Below are positions 1 through 7,959 of a stretch of 17,007 nucleotides of DNA, in pieces. The stretch's first letter is position 1; the number at the start of each line of letters is the position of its first letter. Below the pieces are notes generated by a model. The model did not search any database. It was not told the origin of the DNA and was given only the letters and a program-made list of their open reading frames with translations. The position numbers and the translations under genes are program-made. This DNA is from an uncultured Bacteroidales bacterium (GTDB lineage: Bacteria; Bacteroidota; Bacteroidia; Bacteroidales; F082), in the NCBI GenBank assembly GCA_937926515.1, contig CALAZZ010000106.1, positions 1 to 17,007 on the forward strand, read 5' to 3'.

Positions 1-1210
1 AGGCAGATCCATAATAGCCCCATATTGGTATCAGAATAATATTCAATATTAATGTGATAGCCGCACCTATCAATGAAATGAGCGCCCCATAGCGAGTTCG
101 GTCGGTTAACTTATACCAGATCGATAAGTTAAAAAATATGCCATAAAACAAGTTGGCAAGCAGTATGATGGGCACAATATGTAGGCCTTCATGAAAATCA
201 TTGCCGATTAATAGTTTGAAATAATCAATATACAATGTGACCAACAAGAATATAGCCAATCCAAAAATGATGAAATAATTTGTTACCCGGGCAAATAGCT
301 CAGGGGATTCCTTCTTTTCAGCGTTCGCAAAAAAGAACGGTTCGGCTGCATAACGAAACATTTGTATGAAAAGGGTCATCAGTACGGCCAGTTTATAATT
401 GGCACCATAAATGCCCACTTGTGCCAATGCATTTTCGCTCTCGGGCAACAGGTGCTTCAGCAGTAACTTATCCATTACTTCATTTACCATTCCGGCTAGA
501 CCTACAACCAACACCGGTAAGGCATAATTTAACATGGGCTTGTATAGGGCTTTATCAATTTTCCACCGGTAGCCTTTTATGTAGGGTGAAAGAAGTAACA
601 ATGTCAACAAACTGGCTGCCAGGTTCGAGACAAATACCCACAAAACTAAACCCGCATCAGTTCCAATGAGGTTTGAAGACCATTGGGCTGCTTTTTCAGG
701 AATTAAAACAAGAAAAAGTACATTCAAGGCAATATTGAAAGATACATTGCCAATCTTGATCAGGGCAAAAACACGTGCTTTATTCTGCTGACGTAGCAAA
801 GCAAAGGGAACAGCTGTTATGGCATCAAGGGAAACAATCAGTGCGATAAGTAATATATAGCTCGATTCGGAGGAGTACCCGATAGCCCCCGCTACAGGCC
901 TGTAAAAAATCAACATCAATACAACAAAAACGCTGGTTGTAAGGATAATACCCGACCAGGCTGTATTGAATACCCGTTTGCGTCCCTCTTTTTGAGCATA
1001 GCGAAAGAAGGCAGTCTCCATACCATAGGTCAGGAAAACCAATAAAAAGGCCACATAGGCATATAACTCTGTTATCTGACCATATTCAGTCTGTGCAAAA
1101 ACTCGTGTATAAAACGGAACAAGCAAATAATTCAACAGGCGCGGCACGATGGTACCCAACCCATACACTGCTGTTTGACTCGCAAGGCTTTTGATTGGGT
1201 TAGGTTTCAT
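1..1210 (-). CDS. Polysaccharide/oligosaccharide flippase (Wzx/MATE-like), C-terminus off the left edge
   Basis: Partial gene: 403 codons are open from an ATG at 1210-1208 to the window edge, so the C-terminus is missing. An in-frame TGA lies just upstream of this ATG, so it is the first possible start. The N-terminus (MKPNPIKSLASQTAVYGLG) followed by regularly spaced hydrophobic helices, with charged loops such as YAQKEGRKR and LLRQQNKARV between them, is the typical start of the Polysacc_synt / MVF-like transporter superfamily. Members flip lipid-linked sugar repeat units across the inner membrane for O-antigen, capsule or exopolysaccharide; the substrate cannot be told from sequence. The loop VNEVMDKLLLKHLLPES in the middle fits the same family, as does a GxYGANYKLAVLM-like segment. 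It lies 62 bp downstream of the sensor kinase on the same strand and could be cotranscribed with it. The family call is firm, the substrate unknown. Confidence 0.85.
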   Translation of the reverse strand, partial: MKPNPIKSLASQTAVYGLGTIVPRLLNYLLVPFYTRVFAQTEYGQITELYAYVAFLLVFLTYGMETAFFRYAQKEGRKRVFNTAWSGIILTTSVFVVLMLIFYRPVAGAIGYSSESSYILLIALIVSLDAITAVPFALLRQQNKARVFALIKIGNVSFNIALNVLFLVLIPEKAAQWSSNLIGTDAGLVLWVFVSNLAASLLTLLLLSPYIKGYRWKIDKALYKPMLNYALPVLVVGLAGMVNEVMDKLLLKHLLPESENALAQVGIYGANYKLAVLMTLFIQMFRYAAEPFFFANAEKKESPELFARVTNYFIIFGLAIFLLVTLYIDYFKLLIGNDFHEGLHIVPIILLANLFYGIFFNLSIWYKLTDRTRYGALISLIGAAITLILNIILIPIWGYYGSA

Positions 1211-1272
1211 TTTGGTTCTGGTTCATGATCATTTGTGCCTTTTGCTGTTACTTGGGTCCTTTTCTTACGATA

Positions 1273-4200
1273 CTATTCACTTTGTGTTAAATCTTTACTC
1301 TTTTCATAGGTAGGAAGCAGGATTGTGAACGTTGTGCCTTTGCCCAATTCGGTTTCAAAGCTGATGGTACCACCTGCTGAAGTGATGATGTTATATACGA
1401 TTGACAATCCAATACCCATACCACTTGATTTTGTTGTGAAATAAGGTGTAAATACCTTTTGAGCTTGTTCAGGCGTCATTCCCCTGCCGTTGTCGGTAAC
1501 CGTAATTCGATAGTTATCAATTAGGCTGCTTAAAACAACCCTGATATGTGCCTGTTCGCCTTTTTCAACCGCTTGAATGGCATTTTTAAACAAATTATTG
1601 AACACGCGGTTCAGGTTCTTCTGATCAGCATATATAGTAGGAATCTCCTGTATGTGATTCTCGAAGGTGAACCGGGCGTGCTGCATTCCGCTATATAGCC
1701 TGATTGTTTTCTGGATAATTTCTTCCAGATTTACCTCTTCGGGCCTGGAGCGTGGCATTTTAGCAAAATCAGAAAAAGCCGAAGCGATTTCAGATAAGGT
1801 ATCTATTTGTTCGACAAGAGTTTGTGTGGTTCTCTTGATTTTGTTTTCAATATCAGGATCTTGTTCTTGCCATGCTCTCAATAAATGCTGAATGCTAAGT
1901 CGCATTGGGGTTAATGGGTTCTTTATTTCATGGGCAACCTGTCTGGCCATTTCCCTCCAGGCACTTTCTCGTTCAGAACGTGTTAGGAGCTCGGCACTTT
2001 TCTCCAGTTCATCGATCATATGGTTATATTGATCAATCAATTGCCCGATCTCATCCCTGGCTTTCCAGCTGATCTTTTCATTAATGCTATTGAATTTGAC
2101 CGATCTCATTTTTTCCTGTATCATGCTCAGAGGGCGAGTCAATTGTCGGGAGAGCAACAAGGCTAAAATCACCGATAATCCGGTAAGCAGGAAAAAGATA
2201 TTCACATAGGTAAGCACAAAAGCCGACAGCTCTTCCCTAAGCTCTGATTCCCTGGCAAAATATGGCAGGTTGATATATGCGACCGGTTGACCATATGAGT
2301 CGGCAAATGGAATATAGCTCGAAAGGTAAGTGGCTGAACCAATCTGTTCCTTTTGCAAATAAAACAAGGCTCCCGCATGATGCATTTGTCGATAAGCTTT
2401 AGGGTTCATTAACCCAGATACAAGCCCACGTTCAAAAATTTCGGGTCTTGAACTGGCCAGGAGCATTCCATTGACATCATACAAATTGATATCCGCATAA
2501 AAAACCATGGAGAACTTCACCAACAACTGATGCAAATAGCCTTCCATGGCATGCGTATGAATGTTTTCGTCCTTTAGTTTATGTTCTATTTCTATTAGGA
2601 TAGATTGTGTTTTTTCAGTTAGTATGGCATTATTCTTTTGTTGATAAATATTTTGGATATATAAAGTTGAACTTGTGCCGATAACTACAAACGAAAACAA
2701 TAAAGAACCAACAATAAGCATTTGGAGTCTCAGCTTGAAATTGATAGATCCTTGCTGAAAAAAAAGCTGTCTGAAAGCAAGAACAAATACTAAAATTCCA
2801 AGCAGGCCAATAAAAATAAAGAAGTAAGTAAAAGGCGCAAGGATATCAATAATACTTTTGCTTTTTCTGCTGATGATCAAACTGAAATCGTCATTCACCG
2901 GATATGACAGGTGCCTAAAACCATTGAGATTGAAGAATGAAAGTGGCTCGCTGCCTGTGTCATTGAGTTTGGTGGGGTACATATAATTTCCAAACTTGTA
3001 CACCAATATTCCATCCGAGTATCTTGCAAATGAATATTTTGAGAGGTCCTGACCAATTCCATGTCGTTCATCAACCAATAATTCAGGATAACCCAGGCCT
3101 TCAGGAATGAACTTTGAGTAAAACTCCAGAAAAACTGATATCGTATCTGTTGTTAAATCCGGTTTGTTCAAGGCAAAATCCATGCGTGATAAATAGTAAG
3201 TCCCTTGCAGATTGTCACGGATTAGAAAAAGTCCTGCTGTTTCCGTTTCCTGTCCGAAAGCATTTAAAAGATCATCAAAATAATCCATGCAGTTCACCAG
3301 GTAATTCTCAGGCTGAACATTCAAAACCTCATCATTGTCGCAGATGGTCAGGTTTATATTGAAACGGTCAAAGTATCCTTTAAAATAATTATCTGTCAGG
3401 TAATCTCTCAGGTTTACCTCACCCTCTTCCACATCCAGAACATGATCGTACAAAATCTTTTGGAATAGGGTATCCTGCTGAATAGCTGGCTGTAAGGAAA
3501 AATACAGGAATTCAAAAACCGGATCAGATTCAATTCCCAGGTTAAAGGCCACCAGTTGTAAATTCTGATCGCCCTTACGGTGATTAACCTGGTAAAATAC
3601 AAATGTGAGCAACAGAGAGAAAAACAACAATGGCCAAATAAATTGGTTGAACACATCACCTGTCTTCTGAGGCCTGCTTATAAACCACTCATGTGCAAAC
3701 AACAGAATTGGCAAAATGAACACCAAATAGCCGGTGATTACGAAACTGCCGGCCATCCACCACACGATCCAGATTGAAACAAAAAACAACAATATGCCCA
3801 AGGCCCGTATTTGTTTACAACGTACAATATTTACCAATATAACCCTGGCGACCAGGTAAAATGCCAGGGTCAAACTGCTTAATACTATAAACGATAAATA
3901 ACTTAAGGTGTTAAGTTGATAAAGCTCAGCAAATGAAAGTGGAATGGCTGAGTGAAATAACAGGCTTTCAACAGTTTGTATATAAAAAACATACAACACA
4001 TTTAACACGATCGAAATGATAAAGATTTTAATCAGTTGAACGCTTTTCGAAAGTGTGGTGGAGCAATTGTGAAACAGCCTGTAAAAGTGTATTGAAATAA
4101 ATAAAAACGTGAGCACATTTAAAATAAGCTCACCAAAATTGGCAAATATGAAGCCGGAGCTGTAAAAGGTCGCACTGAAAAGAGGGGAATCGTACAAGAC

Positions 4201-5010
4201 AGCGGGCAACTCGAAGAATCTTTGTATAGCCCTGATTATCAAAAGGTCAAGAGCGAGGAAAATAAATTGAAGGGTAGGACTTTTAATAAAACTGCCCATT
4301 TTGAAGTGCAAGGAACAAACAAGAGCATAAATAAATGATTGTGCAATAATCAGCAGAACCAGAAGCAGAAGCAATTGGTTTAGCTCCAAATCAATATCAT
4401 CGCCAACTGAGACAGAAAAAATGGCTTCTTCGTTAAGGTTCATTATTGGAACAAGTCCATGATCAGGATGTTTAAAAAGTGCAACCTCAACACTTATGTT
4501 ATAAGCGGGCGTTAATTCATTTTGCAGAAAAGCATTCTCATACGGATATTGACTCTTTATTGGGGATAGGGCTATAATACAAGATTCATCCCTGGTGCTG
4601 ACACGGCTCAGGTAATAGCCATTAACCAGTTCAATGAAATCATCACCCTGATCGATGACCTTATTGATTTGCTCTTCTCCGAGTTTATTATCGCTCCAAT
4701 AAACAAGGCTGTCATTTTGCAGTAGATAGATCAAGACTTGTTTACTCTTTATGATCTCTGCTATTGATTCATCCAGAAATATATTATCCTCCGTATGAAA
4801 GAAAATTTCAGATACCTGATCTATGCTTTGCTGAAGTATTTTTTGTTGCTCTAAAACTGTTTGCTGAATTCTATTGACAACCCTTTCCGGATTGTTCATG
4901 TTTTGAAAATGAACCAATGTTATCACAAAAAGAAGCACCATAAATATAGAAAGAAACAGTTGCCGTTTCCACTGTTCTGATGTATACCATATGTTTGAAA
5001 TTTTATTCAT
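1273..5010 (-). CDS. Very large polytopic sensor histidine kinase (NtrY-like HAMP-HisKA-HATPase core)
   Basis: About 1245 residues, roughly two to three times the usual kinase length. I chose the ATG at 5010; a TTG at 5037 would add nine residues (MKNFAIPFL) but is not needed for the first membrane helix. From hydrophobicity read by eye: one helix near residues 13-34, an extracytoplasmic domain (about 35-207), a block of about eight helices (208-473), a second outside domain (about 473-715), two helices (718-787), a third outside domain (787-925), and a last helix (928-953). The cytoplasmic part follows: HAMP (about 953-1010), the H-box VAHEIKNPLTPMRLSIQ with phospho-acceptor His1027, the N-box FNNLFKNAIQAV, the G1 box DNGRGM near 1171 and GMGIGLSI near 1197. 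The H-box and HAMP resemble NtrY-class kinases. No response regulator is in the window, so the partner and signal are unknown. Adjacency to a flippase hints at cell-envelope sensing (inference). Confidence 0.9.
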   Translation of the reverse strand: MNKISNIWYTSEQWKRQLFLSIFMVLLFVITLVHFQNMNNPERVVNRIQQTVLEQQKILQQSIDQVSEIFFHTEDNIFLDESIAEIIKSKQVLIYLLQNDSLVYWSDNKLGEEQINKVIDQGDDFIELVNGYYLSRVSTRDESCIIALSPIKSQYPYENAFLQNELTPAYNISVEVALFKHPDHGLVPIMNLNEEAIFSVSVGDDIDLELNQLLLLLVLLIIAQSFIYALVCSLHFKMGSFIKSPTLQFIFLALDLLIIRAIQRFFELPAVLYDSPLFSATFYSSGFIFANFGELILNVLTFLFISIHFYRLFHNCSTTLSKSVQLIKIFIISIVLNVLYVFYIQTVESLLFHSAIPLSFAELYQLNTLSYLSFIVLSSLTLAFYLVARVILVNIVRCKQIRALGILLFFVSIWIVWWMAGSFVITGYLVFILPILLFAHEWFISRPQKTGDVFNQFIWPLLFFSLLLTFVFYQVNHRKGDQNLQLVAFNLGIESDPVFEFLYFSLQPAIQQDTLFQKILYDHVLDVEEGEVNLRDYLTDNYFKGYFDRFNINLTICDNDEVLNVQPENYLVNCMDYFDDLLNAFGQETETAGLFLIRDNLQGTYYLSRMDFALNKPDLTTDTISVFLEFYSKFIPEGLGYPELLVDERHGIGQDLSKYSFARYSDGILVYKFGNYMYPTKLNDTGSEPLSFFNLNGFRHLSYPVNDDFSLIISRKSKSIIDILAPFTYFFIFIGLLGILVFVLAFRQLFFQQGSINFKLRLQMLIVGSLLFSFVVIGTSSTLYIQNIYQQKNNAILTEKTQSILIEIEHKLKDENIHTHAMEGYLHQLLVKFSMVFYADINLYDVNGMLLASSRPEIFERGLVSGLMNPKAYRQMHHAGALFYLQKEQIGSATYLSSYIPFADSYGQPVAYINLPYFARESELREELSAFVLTYVNIFFLLTGLSVILALLLSRQLTRPLSMIQEKMRSVKFNSINEKISWKARDEIGQLIDQYNHMIDELEKSAELLTRSERESAWREMARQVAHEIKNPLTPMRLSIQHLLRAWQEQDPDIENKIKRTTQTLVEQIDTLSEIASAFSDFAKMPRSRPEEVNLEEIIQKTIRLYSGMQHARFTFENHIQEIPTIYADQKNLNRVFNNLFKNAIQAVEKGEQAHIRVVLSSLIDNYRITVTDNGRGMTPEQAQKVFTPYFTTKSSGMGIGLSIVYNIITSAGGTISFETELGKGTTFTILLPTYEKSKDLTQSE

Positions 5011-5137
5011 CAAAAAAGGAATTGCAAAGTTTTTCAAGCAATTTTACCGGGCTTTTTACAGGCGTTTTCAGCTCATTTCGGTCCCTAGACAAAGACTTAG
5101 GTCATTTCAGACCCAAAACGCATTAAATCGTCTAAAA

Positions 5138-6040
5138 TTACGTTAATTTCCGCTCAAAGCAGTATACCAGGCTTGAATAATTATTTTCATTTTTTGCACG
5201 TTGGTTTGATTTCATACCTGTGACCACAGCACGAATCATTGGAAGGCTTCTTTTCATGTATTTTTCACTCAACAAGGAAACGTAAAATGCATCCCAAATC
5301 ATAGGGTAAGTGACTTTCAGTTCAAAATTATATTTCAAAAATAGCTGTTGAATGGTATTTTTATCAAAATGATACAAATGCCGGGGCACATCCCAGGCCG
5401 CCCAATATTTCCCATATTTAATGGCATCATATGCTCTGTAATTAGGCAAGGCGATAAAAAGAACAGCATACCGGCTTGCTAATCTATTGATCAGGTTTAA
5501 CTGTTTGTCCAGGTCTTCCACATGCTCGAGTACATGCCACATGGTAATGACATCGAAATGAGCTAAAGGCAGTTCGTCAGCTTGTTCGGGTTTAAGTATT
5601 TTTTCACCGGTTAGTCCGGCAGCAAAATCACGTGCTTTTTCGTTTGGTTCAATGCCACTGACTTCCCATCCATTATCTTTACCATATTTGATGAAGTCAC
5701 CGGATCCACAGCCAATGTCGAGTAAGGTTCCTGATTGCTTATACCGATTTATCTGCTTAAATTTCGACTTGATGTTATGCTTTTTGATCAAGTCATAAAG
5801 CAGCTTAAGAGGTGATCGTTCTTGATTCGGATGCGAAAAATATTGATCAGAATCGTAGTAATTACCGATATAGGCTTCTTCGATTATGGGGTTTGTAAAT
5901 ACAAGTCCGCAGTCATTGCATTTTTCGAGGCCGAATTCCTTTCCGGATAGGAAAAAATCTGTGGTGTTCAAATAACGATAAAACGCTTTAGACCCACATA
6001 AAGGACAAAATTCACGTTTAAAAAATTCGTTTTGTTTCAC
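5138..6040 (-). CDS. Class I SAM-dependent methyltransferase with N-terminal zinc ribbon
   Basis: 300 residues. Starts at GTG (6040-6038), 14 bp after the mnmG stop codon; there is no ATG before the catalytic domain, and the zinc-ribbon cysteines begin at residue 12, so GTG is the best start. That codon lies inside a parS-like site. Visible parts: a four-cysteine ribbon CPLC (Cys12, Cys15) and CNDCG (Cys41, Cys44); the SAM-binding motif I LLDIGCGSGDF (residues 106-116); an acidic motif II region (VSGIEPNEKARDFA); and ITMWHVLEHVEDL, typical of Methyltransf_23/UbiE-like enzymes. The conserved Cys-ribbon plus methyltransferase layout is common in enzymes acting on sugars, lipids or other small molecules, but the acceptor is not predictable. 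It is last in the tight mnmG cluster and is followed by a 97-127 bp gap before the kinase. Confidence 0.85.
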   Translation of the reverse strand: MKQNEFFKREFCPLCGSKAFYRYLNTTDFFLSGKEFGLEKCNDCGLVFTNPIIEEAYIGNYYDSDQYFSHPNQERSPLKLLYDLIKKHNIKSKFKQINRYKQSGTLLDIGCGSGDFIKYGKDNGWEVSGIEPNEKARDFAAGLTGEKILKPEQADELPLAHFDVITMWHVLEHVEDLDKQLNLINRLASRYAVLFIALPNYRAYDAIKYGKYWAAWDVPRHLYHFDKNTIQQLFLKYNFELKVTYPMIWDAFYVSLLSEKYMKRSLPMIRAVVTGMKSNQRAKNENNYSSLVYCFERKLT

Positions 6041-6048
6041 GTGGAACA
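6033..6048 (-). other. parS: parS-like ParB/Spo0J binding site overlapping the methyltransferase start codon
   Basis: The minus strand reads TGTTCCACGTGAAACA (plus strand TGTTTCACGTGGAACA). This equals the Bacillus subtilis parS sequence in all 16 positions and is one base away from a perfect palindrome. It sits across the junction between the mnmG stop (6055-6057) and the methyltransferase, whose GTG start (6040-6038) is formed by the central CACGTG. ParB is a CTP-dependent clamp that loads at such sites and spreads into flanking DNA to build the segregation complex. The match is directly visible; the function is inferred from parS conservation across bacterial phyla. Confidence 0.85.
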
Positions 6049-6054
6049 GTTTTA

Positions 6055-7929
6055 CTAACGACCAAGGAATACAGCAAGTACAGAAATATCAGAAGGAGAA
6101 ACTCCGCTTATTCGTGAAGCCTGGCCAAGTGTAGCAGGCTTAATTCTGGAAAGCTTTTCCCTGGCTTCGTATGATAGAGATTTCAAGTCATGATAATCAA
6201 AGTCACGACGTAGTTTCACGTCTTCAAGCCTGCCAATTTTATCCGCTATTTCTTTTTCCTTGGCTATGTATCCCTCATATTTGATCAAAATCTCTGCTTC
6301 TTCCACAGCCTCCATGATTAAATAATCTTCCATATTATATGCCAGCTTTAACTCCCCAATAGAATTTATGAGGTCATGCATGCTGATTTGTGGTCGAAGT
6401 AATATGGAAGCTGCTTTTTGTTTTTGACTGATCGGTGCAGAATTTTTTTCGATAAGTAAAGTGTTGATAAAATCAGGACTGAGACTCGTTTTCTTCAATT
6501 TGCCTATCAATGTATCAACCATTTGTTTTTTATCTAGCATCCGCTGATATCTTAGCTCTCCGGCTAGACCCAGCTTGTATGATAGCTCTGTGAGTCTTTG
6601 ATCGGCATTGTCCTGTCGCAACAATATGCGATATTCGGCCCTTGAAGTAAACATCCGGTAGGGCTCATCCACGCCTTTAGTGATCAGGTCATCGATTAGC
6701 ACACCAATATAGGCTTCGCTTCTTTTCAATACGATTGCCTCTCTGTCATTAATGTTATGATGGGCGTTGATACCTGCCATCAAGCCCTGCGCAGCAGCTT
6801 CCTCATATCCTGTGGTACCGTTGATTTGTCCGGCAAAATACAGGTTTCTGATCAATTTTGTTTCAAGCGTGTGATAGAGCTGCTCCGGCGGGAAATAATC
6901 GTATTCAATGGCATAACCCGGGCGAAAAATCTTGGCATTTTCAAAGCCTTCGATCTTACGAAGGGCCTCAAGCTGAATGTAGTCGGGCAGTGAAGAGCTG
7001 AAGCCGTTAATATAATATTCAATGGTATTCCATCCTTCGGGTTCAACAAATAGCTGATGAGAATCTTTATCGCTGAACCTGTCAATTTTGTCTTCAATAC
7101 TCGGGCAATAACGAGGGCCGACTCCATCAATACGACCTGTGAACATAGGCGAAAGGTGAAAGCCTTTTCGAAGGATATCATGCACTTTGTTTGAAGTATA
7201 GGCCATCCAGCAGCTTCTTTGCTTAGGAAGTGCAGGTTTCTGCAAAAAAGAGAACCCTCTGATATCTGAATCTCCTTTCTGTTCAGTCAAGAGGTTAAAA
7301 TCGATAGTGCGTCCATCAACCCTAACCGGTGTTCCGGTTTTCATTCGGCTGGCCCTAAAGCCAAATTCAACAAGTTGTTCGGTTATACCTTTACTGGCCC
7401 TGTCACCCATACGGCCGCCGCCGAAGGACTTTTCACCTATATGAATCAATCCATTCAGGAATGTGCCGTTTGTAAGGATTACCGCTTTTGCATGAATCTC
7501 CATCCCCATGCTAGTGCGTACTCCTTGAACAATATTATCTTTTACGATCAATCCAAGCACGGTATCTTGCCAAAAATCAAGATTAGGTAATTGCTCCAAT
7601 TGATGGCGCCACTCAAGTGAAAACAGACTACGATCGCTCTGTGCCCTGGGGCTCCACATGGCAGGGCCCTTGGATTTGTTGAGCATCCGAAACTGTATCA
7701 TAGTCTTGTCAGTAACAATCCCCGAGTAGCCGCCCATTGCATCAATTTCGCGTACAATTTGTCCCTTTGCTATACCTCCCATAGCCGGATTGCACGACAT
7801 CTGCGCAATGGTTTGCAAATTCATTGTAATAAGCAACACCTTTGATCCAAGATTTGCAGCTGCGGCAGCGGCTTCAGAACCGGAATGGCCTGCGCCCACT
7901 ACAATTATATCATATTTGTCAAATAGCAT
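6055..7929 (-). CDS. mnmG: tRNA uridine-5-carboxymethylaminomethyl(34) synthesis enzyme MnmG (GidA)
   Basis: 624 residues, normal full length. With MnmE it adds the (carboxymethyl)aminomethyl group to U34 of tRNAs reading NNA/NNG codons, using FAD, NADH and a folate carbon; it acts in the cytoplasm. Diagnostic motifs: the N-terminal dinucleotide fold VVGAGHSGSEAA (residues 10-21), MSCNPAMGGIAKGQ carrying the first conserved Cys (Cys46), SKGPAMWSPRAQSDR, GPRYCPSIEDKI with the second conserved Cys (Cys275), the FAD-binding LYFAGQINGTTGYEEAAAQG, and the C-terminal helical MnmE/tRNA-binding domain ending in GQASRISGVSPSDI. The ATG at 7929 is 30 bp after the ybeY stop. The gene ends in tandem stops (TAG TAA). 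Both flanking gaps carry parS-like sites. In many bacteria gidA sits near the replication origin, often beside gidB-parA-parB, though those genes are not in this window. Confidence 0.98.
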   Translation of the reverse strand: MLFDKYDIIVVGAGHSGSEAAAAAANLGSKVLLITMNLQTIAQMSCNPAMGGIAKGQIVREIDAMGGYSGIVTDKTMIQFRMLNKSKGPAMWSPRAQSDRSLFSLEWRHQLEQLPNLDFWQDTVLGLIVKDNIVQGVRTSMGMEIHAKAVILTNGTFLNGLIHIGEKSFGGGRMGDRASKGITEQLVEFGFRASRMKTGTPVRVDGRTIDFNLLTEQKGDSDIRGFSFLQKPALPKQRSCWMAYTSNKVHDILRKGFHLSPMFTGRIDGVGPRYCPSIEDKIDRFSDKDSHQLFVEPEGWNTIEYYINGFSSSLPDYIQLEALRKIEGFENAKIFRPGYAIEYDYFPPEQLYHTLETKLIRNLYFAGQINGTTGYEEAAAQGLMAGINAHHNINDREAIVLKRSEAYIGVLIDDLITKGVDEPYRMFTSRAEYRILLRQDNADQRLTELSYKLGLAGELRYQRMLDKKQMVDTLIGKLKKTSLSPDFINTLLIEKNSAPISQKQKAASILLRPQISMHDLINSIGELKLAYNMEDYLIMEAVEEAEILIKYEGYIAKEKEIADKIGRLEDVKLRRDFDYHDLKSLSYEAREKLSRIKPATLGQASRISGVSPSDISVLAVFLGR

Positions 7930-7938
7930 AAATGGTTT

Positions 7939-7954
7939 TGTTCCACGTGAAACA
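7939..7954 (+). other. parS: parS-like ParB/Spo0J binding site between ybeY and mnmG
   Basis: The plus strand reads TGTTCCACGTGAAACA, again a 16/16 match to the Bacillus-type parS. It lies in the 30-bp gap between the ybeY stop codon and the mnmG start, about 10 bp upstream of the mnmG ATG, where a translation-initiation signal would normally be. It is in the opposite orientation to the copy at 6033-6048; the two begin 1906 bp apart. Two identical 16-mers of this motif flanking one gene are very unlikely by chance. ParB binding is inferred, not shown. Confidence 0.87.
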
Positions 7955-7959
7955 ACATC

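Noticed and set aside
421..669. Plus-strand 82-codon frame over the flippase gene
   Set aside because: Opposite strand of a continuous, clearly membrane-protein coding frame that runs from 1210 to the window edge.
1224..1231. ATGATCAT-type palindrome and a 10-codon frame (MIMNQNQNET) before the flippase
   Set aside because: The tiny frame overlaps the flippase start and ends just inside it; without conservation data it is not supportable as a leader peptide.
5628..5635. CACGTG core in the methyltransferase gene (and others near 775 and 11190)
   Set aside because: The flanking bases do not match parS; only the 6-bp palindrome is shared.
6213..6221. GTTTCACGT inside mnmG, resembling the left half of parS
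   Set aside because: The right half (CTTCA) does not match; a 9-base half match inside a coding region is expected by chance.
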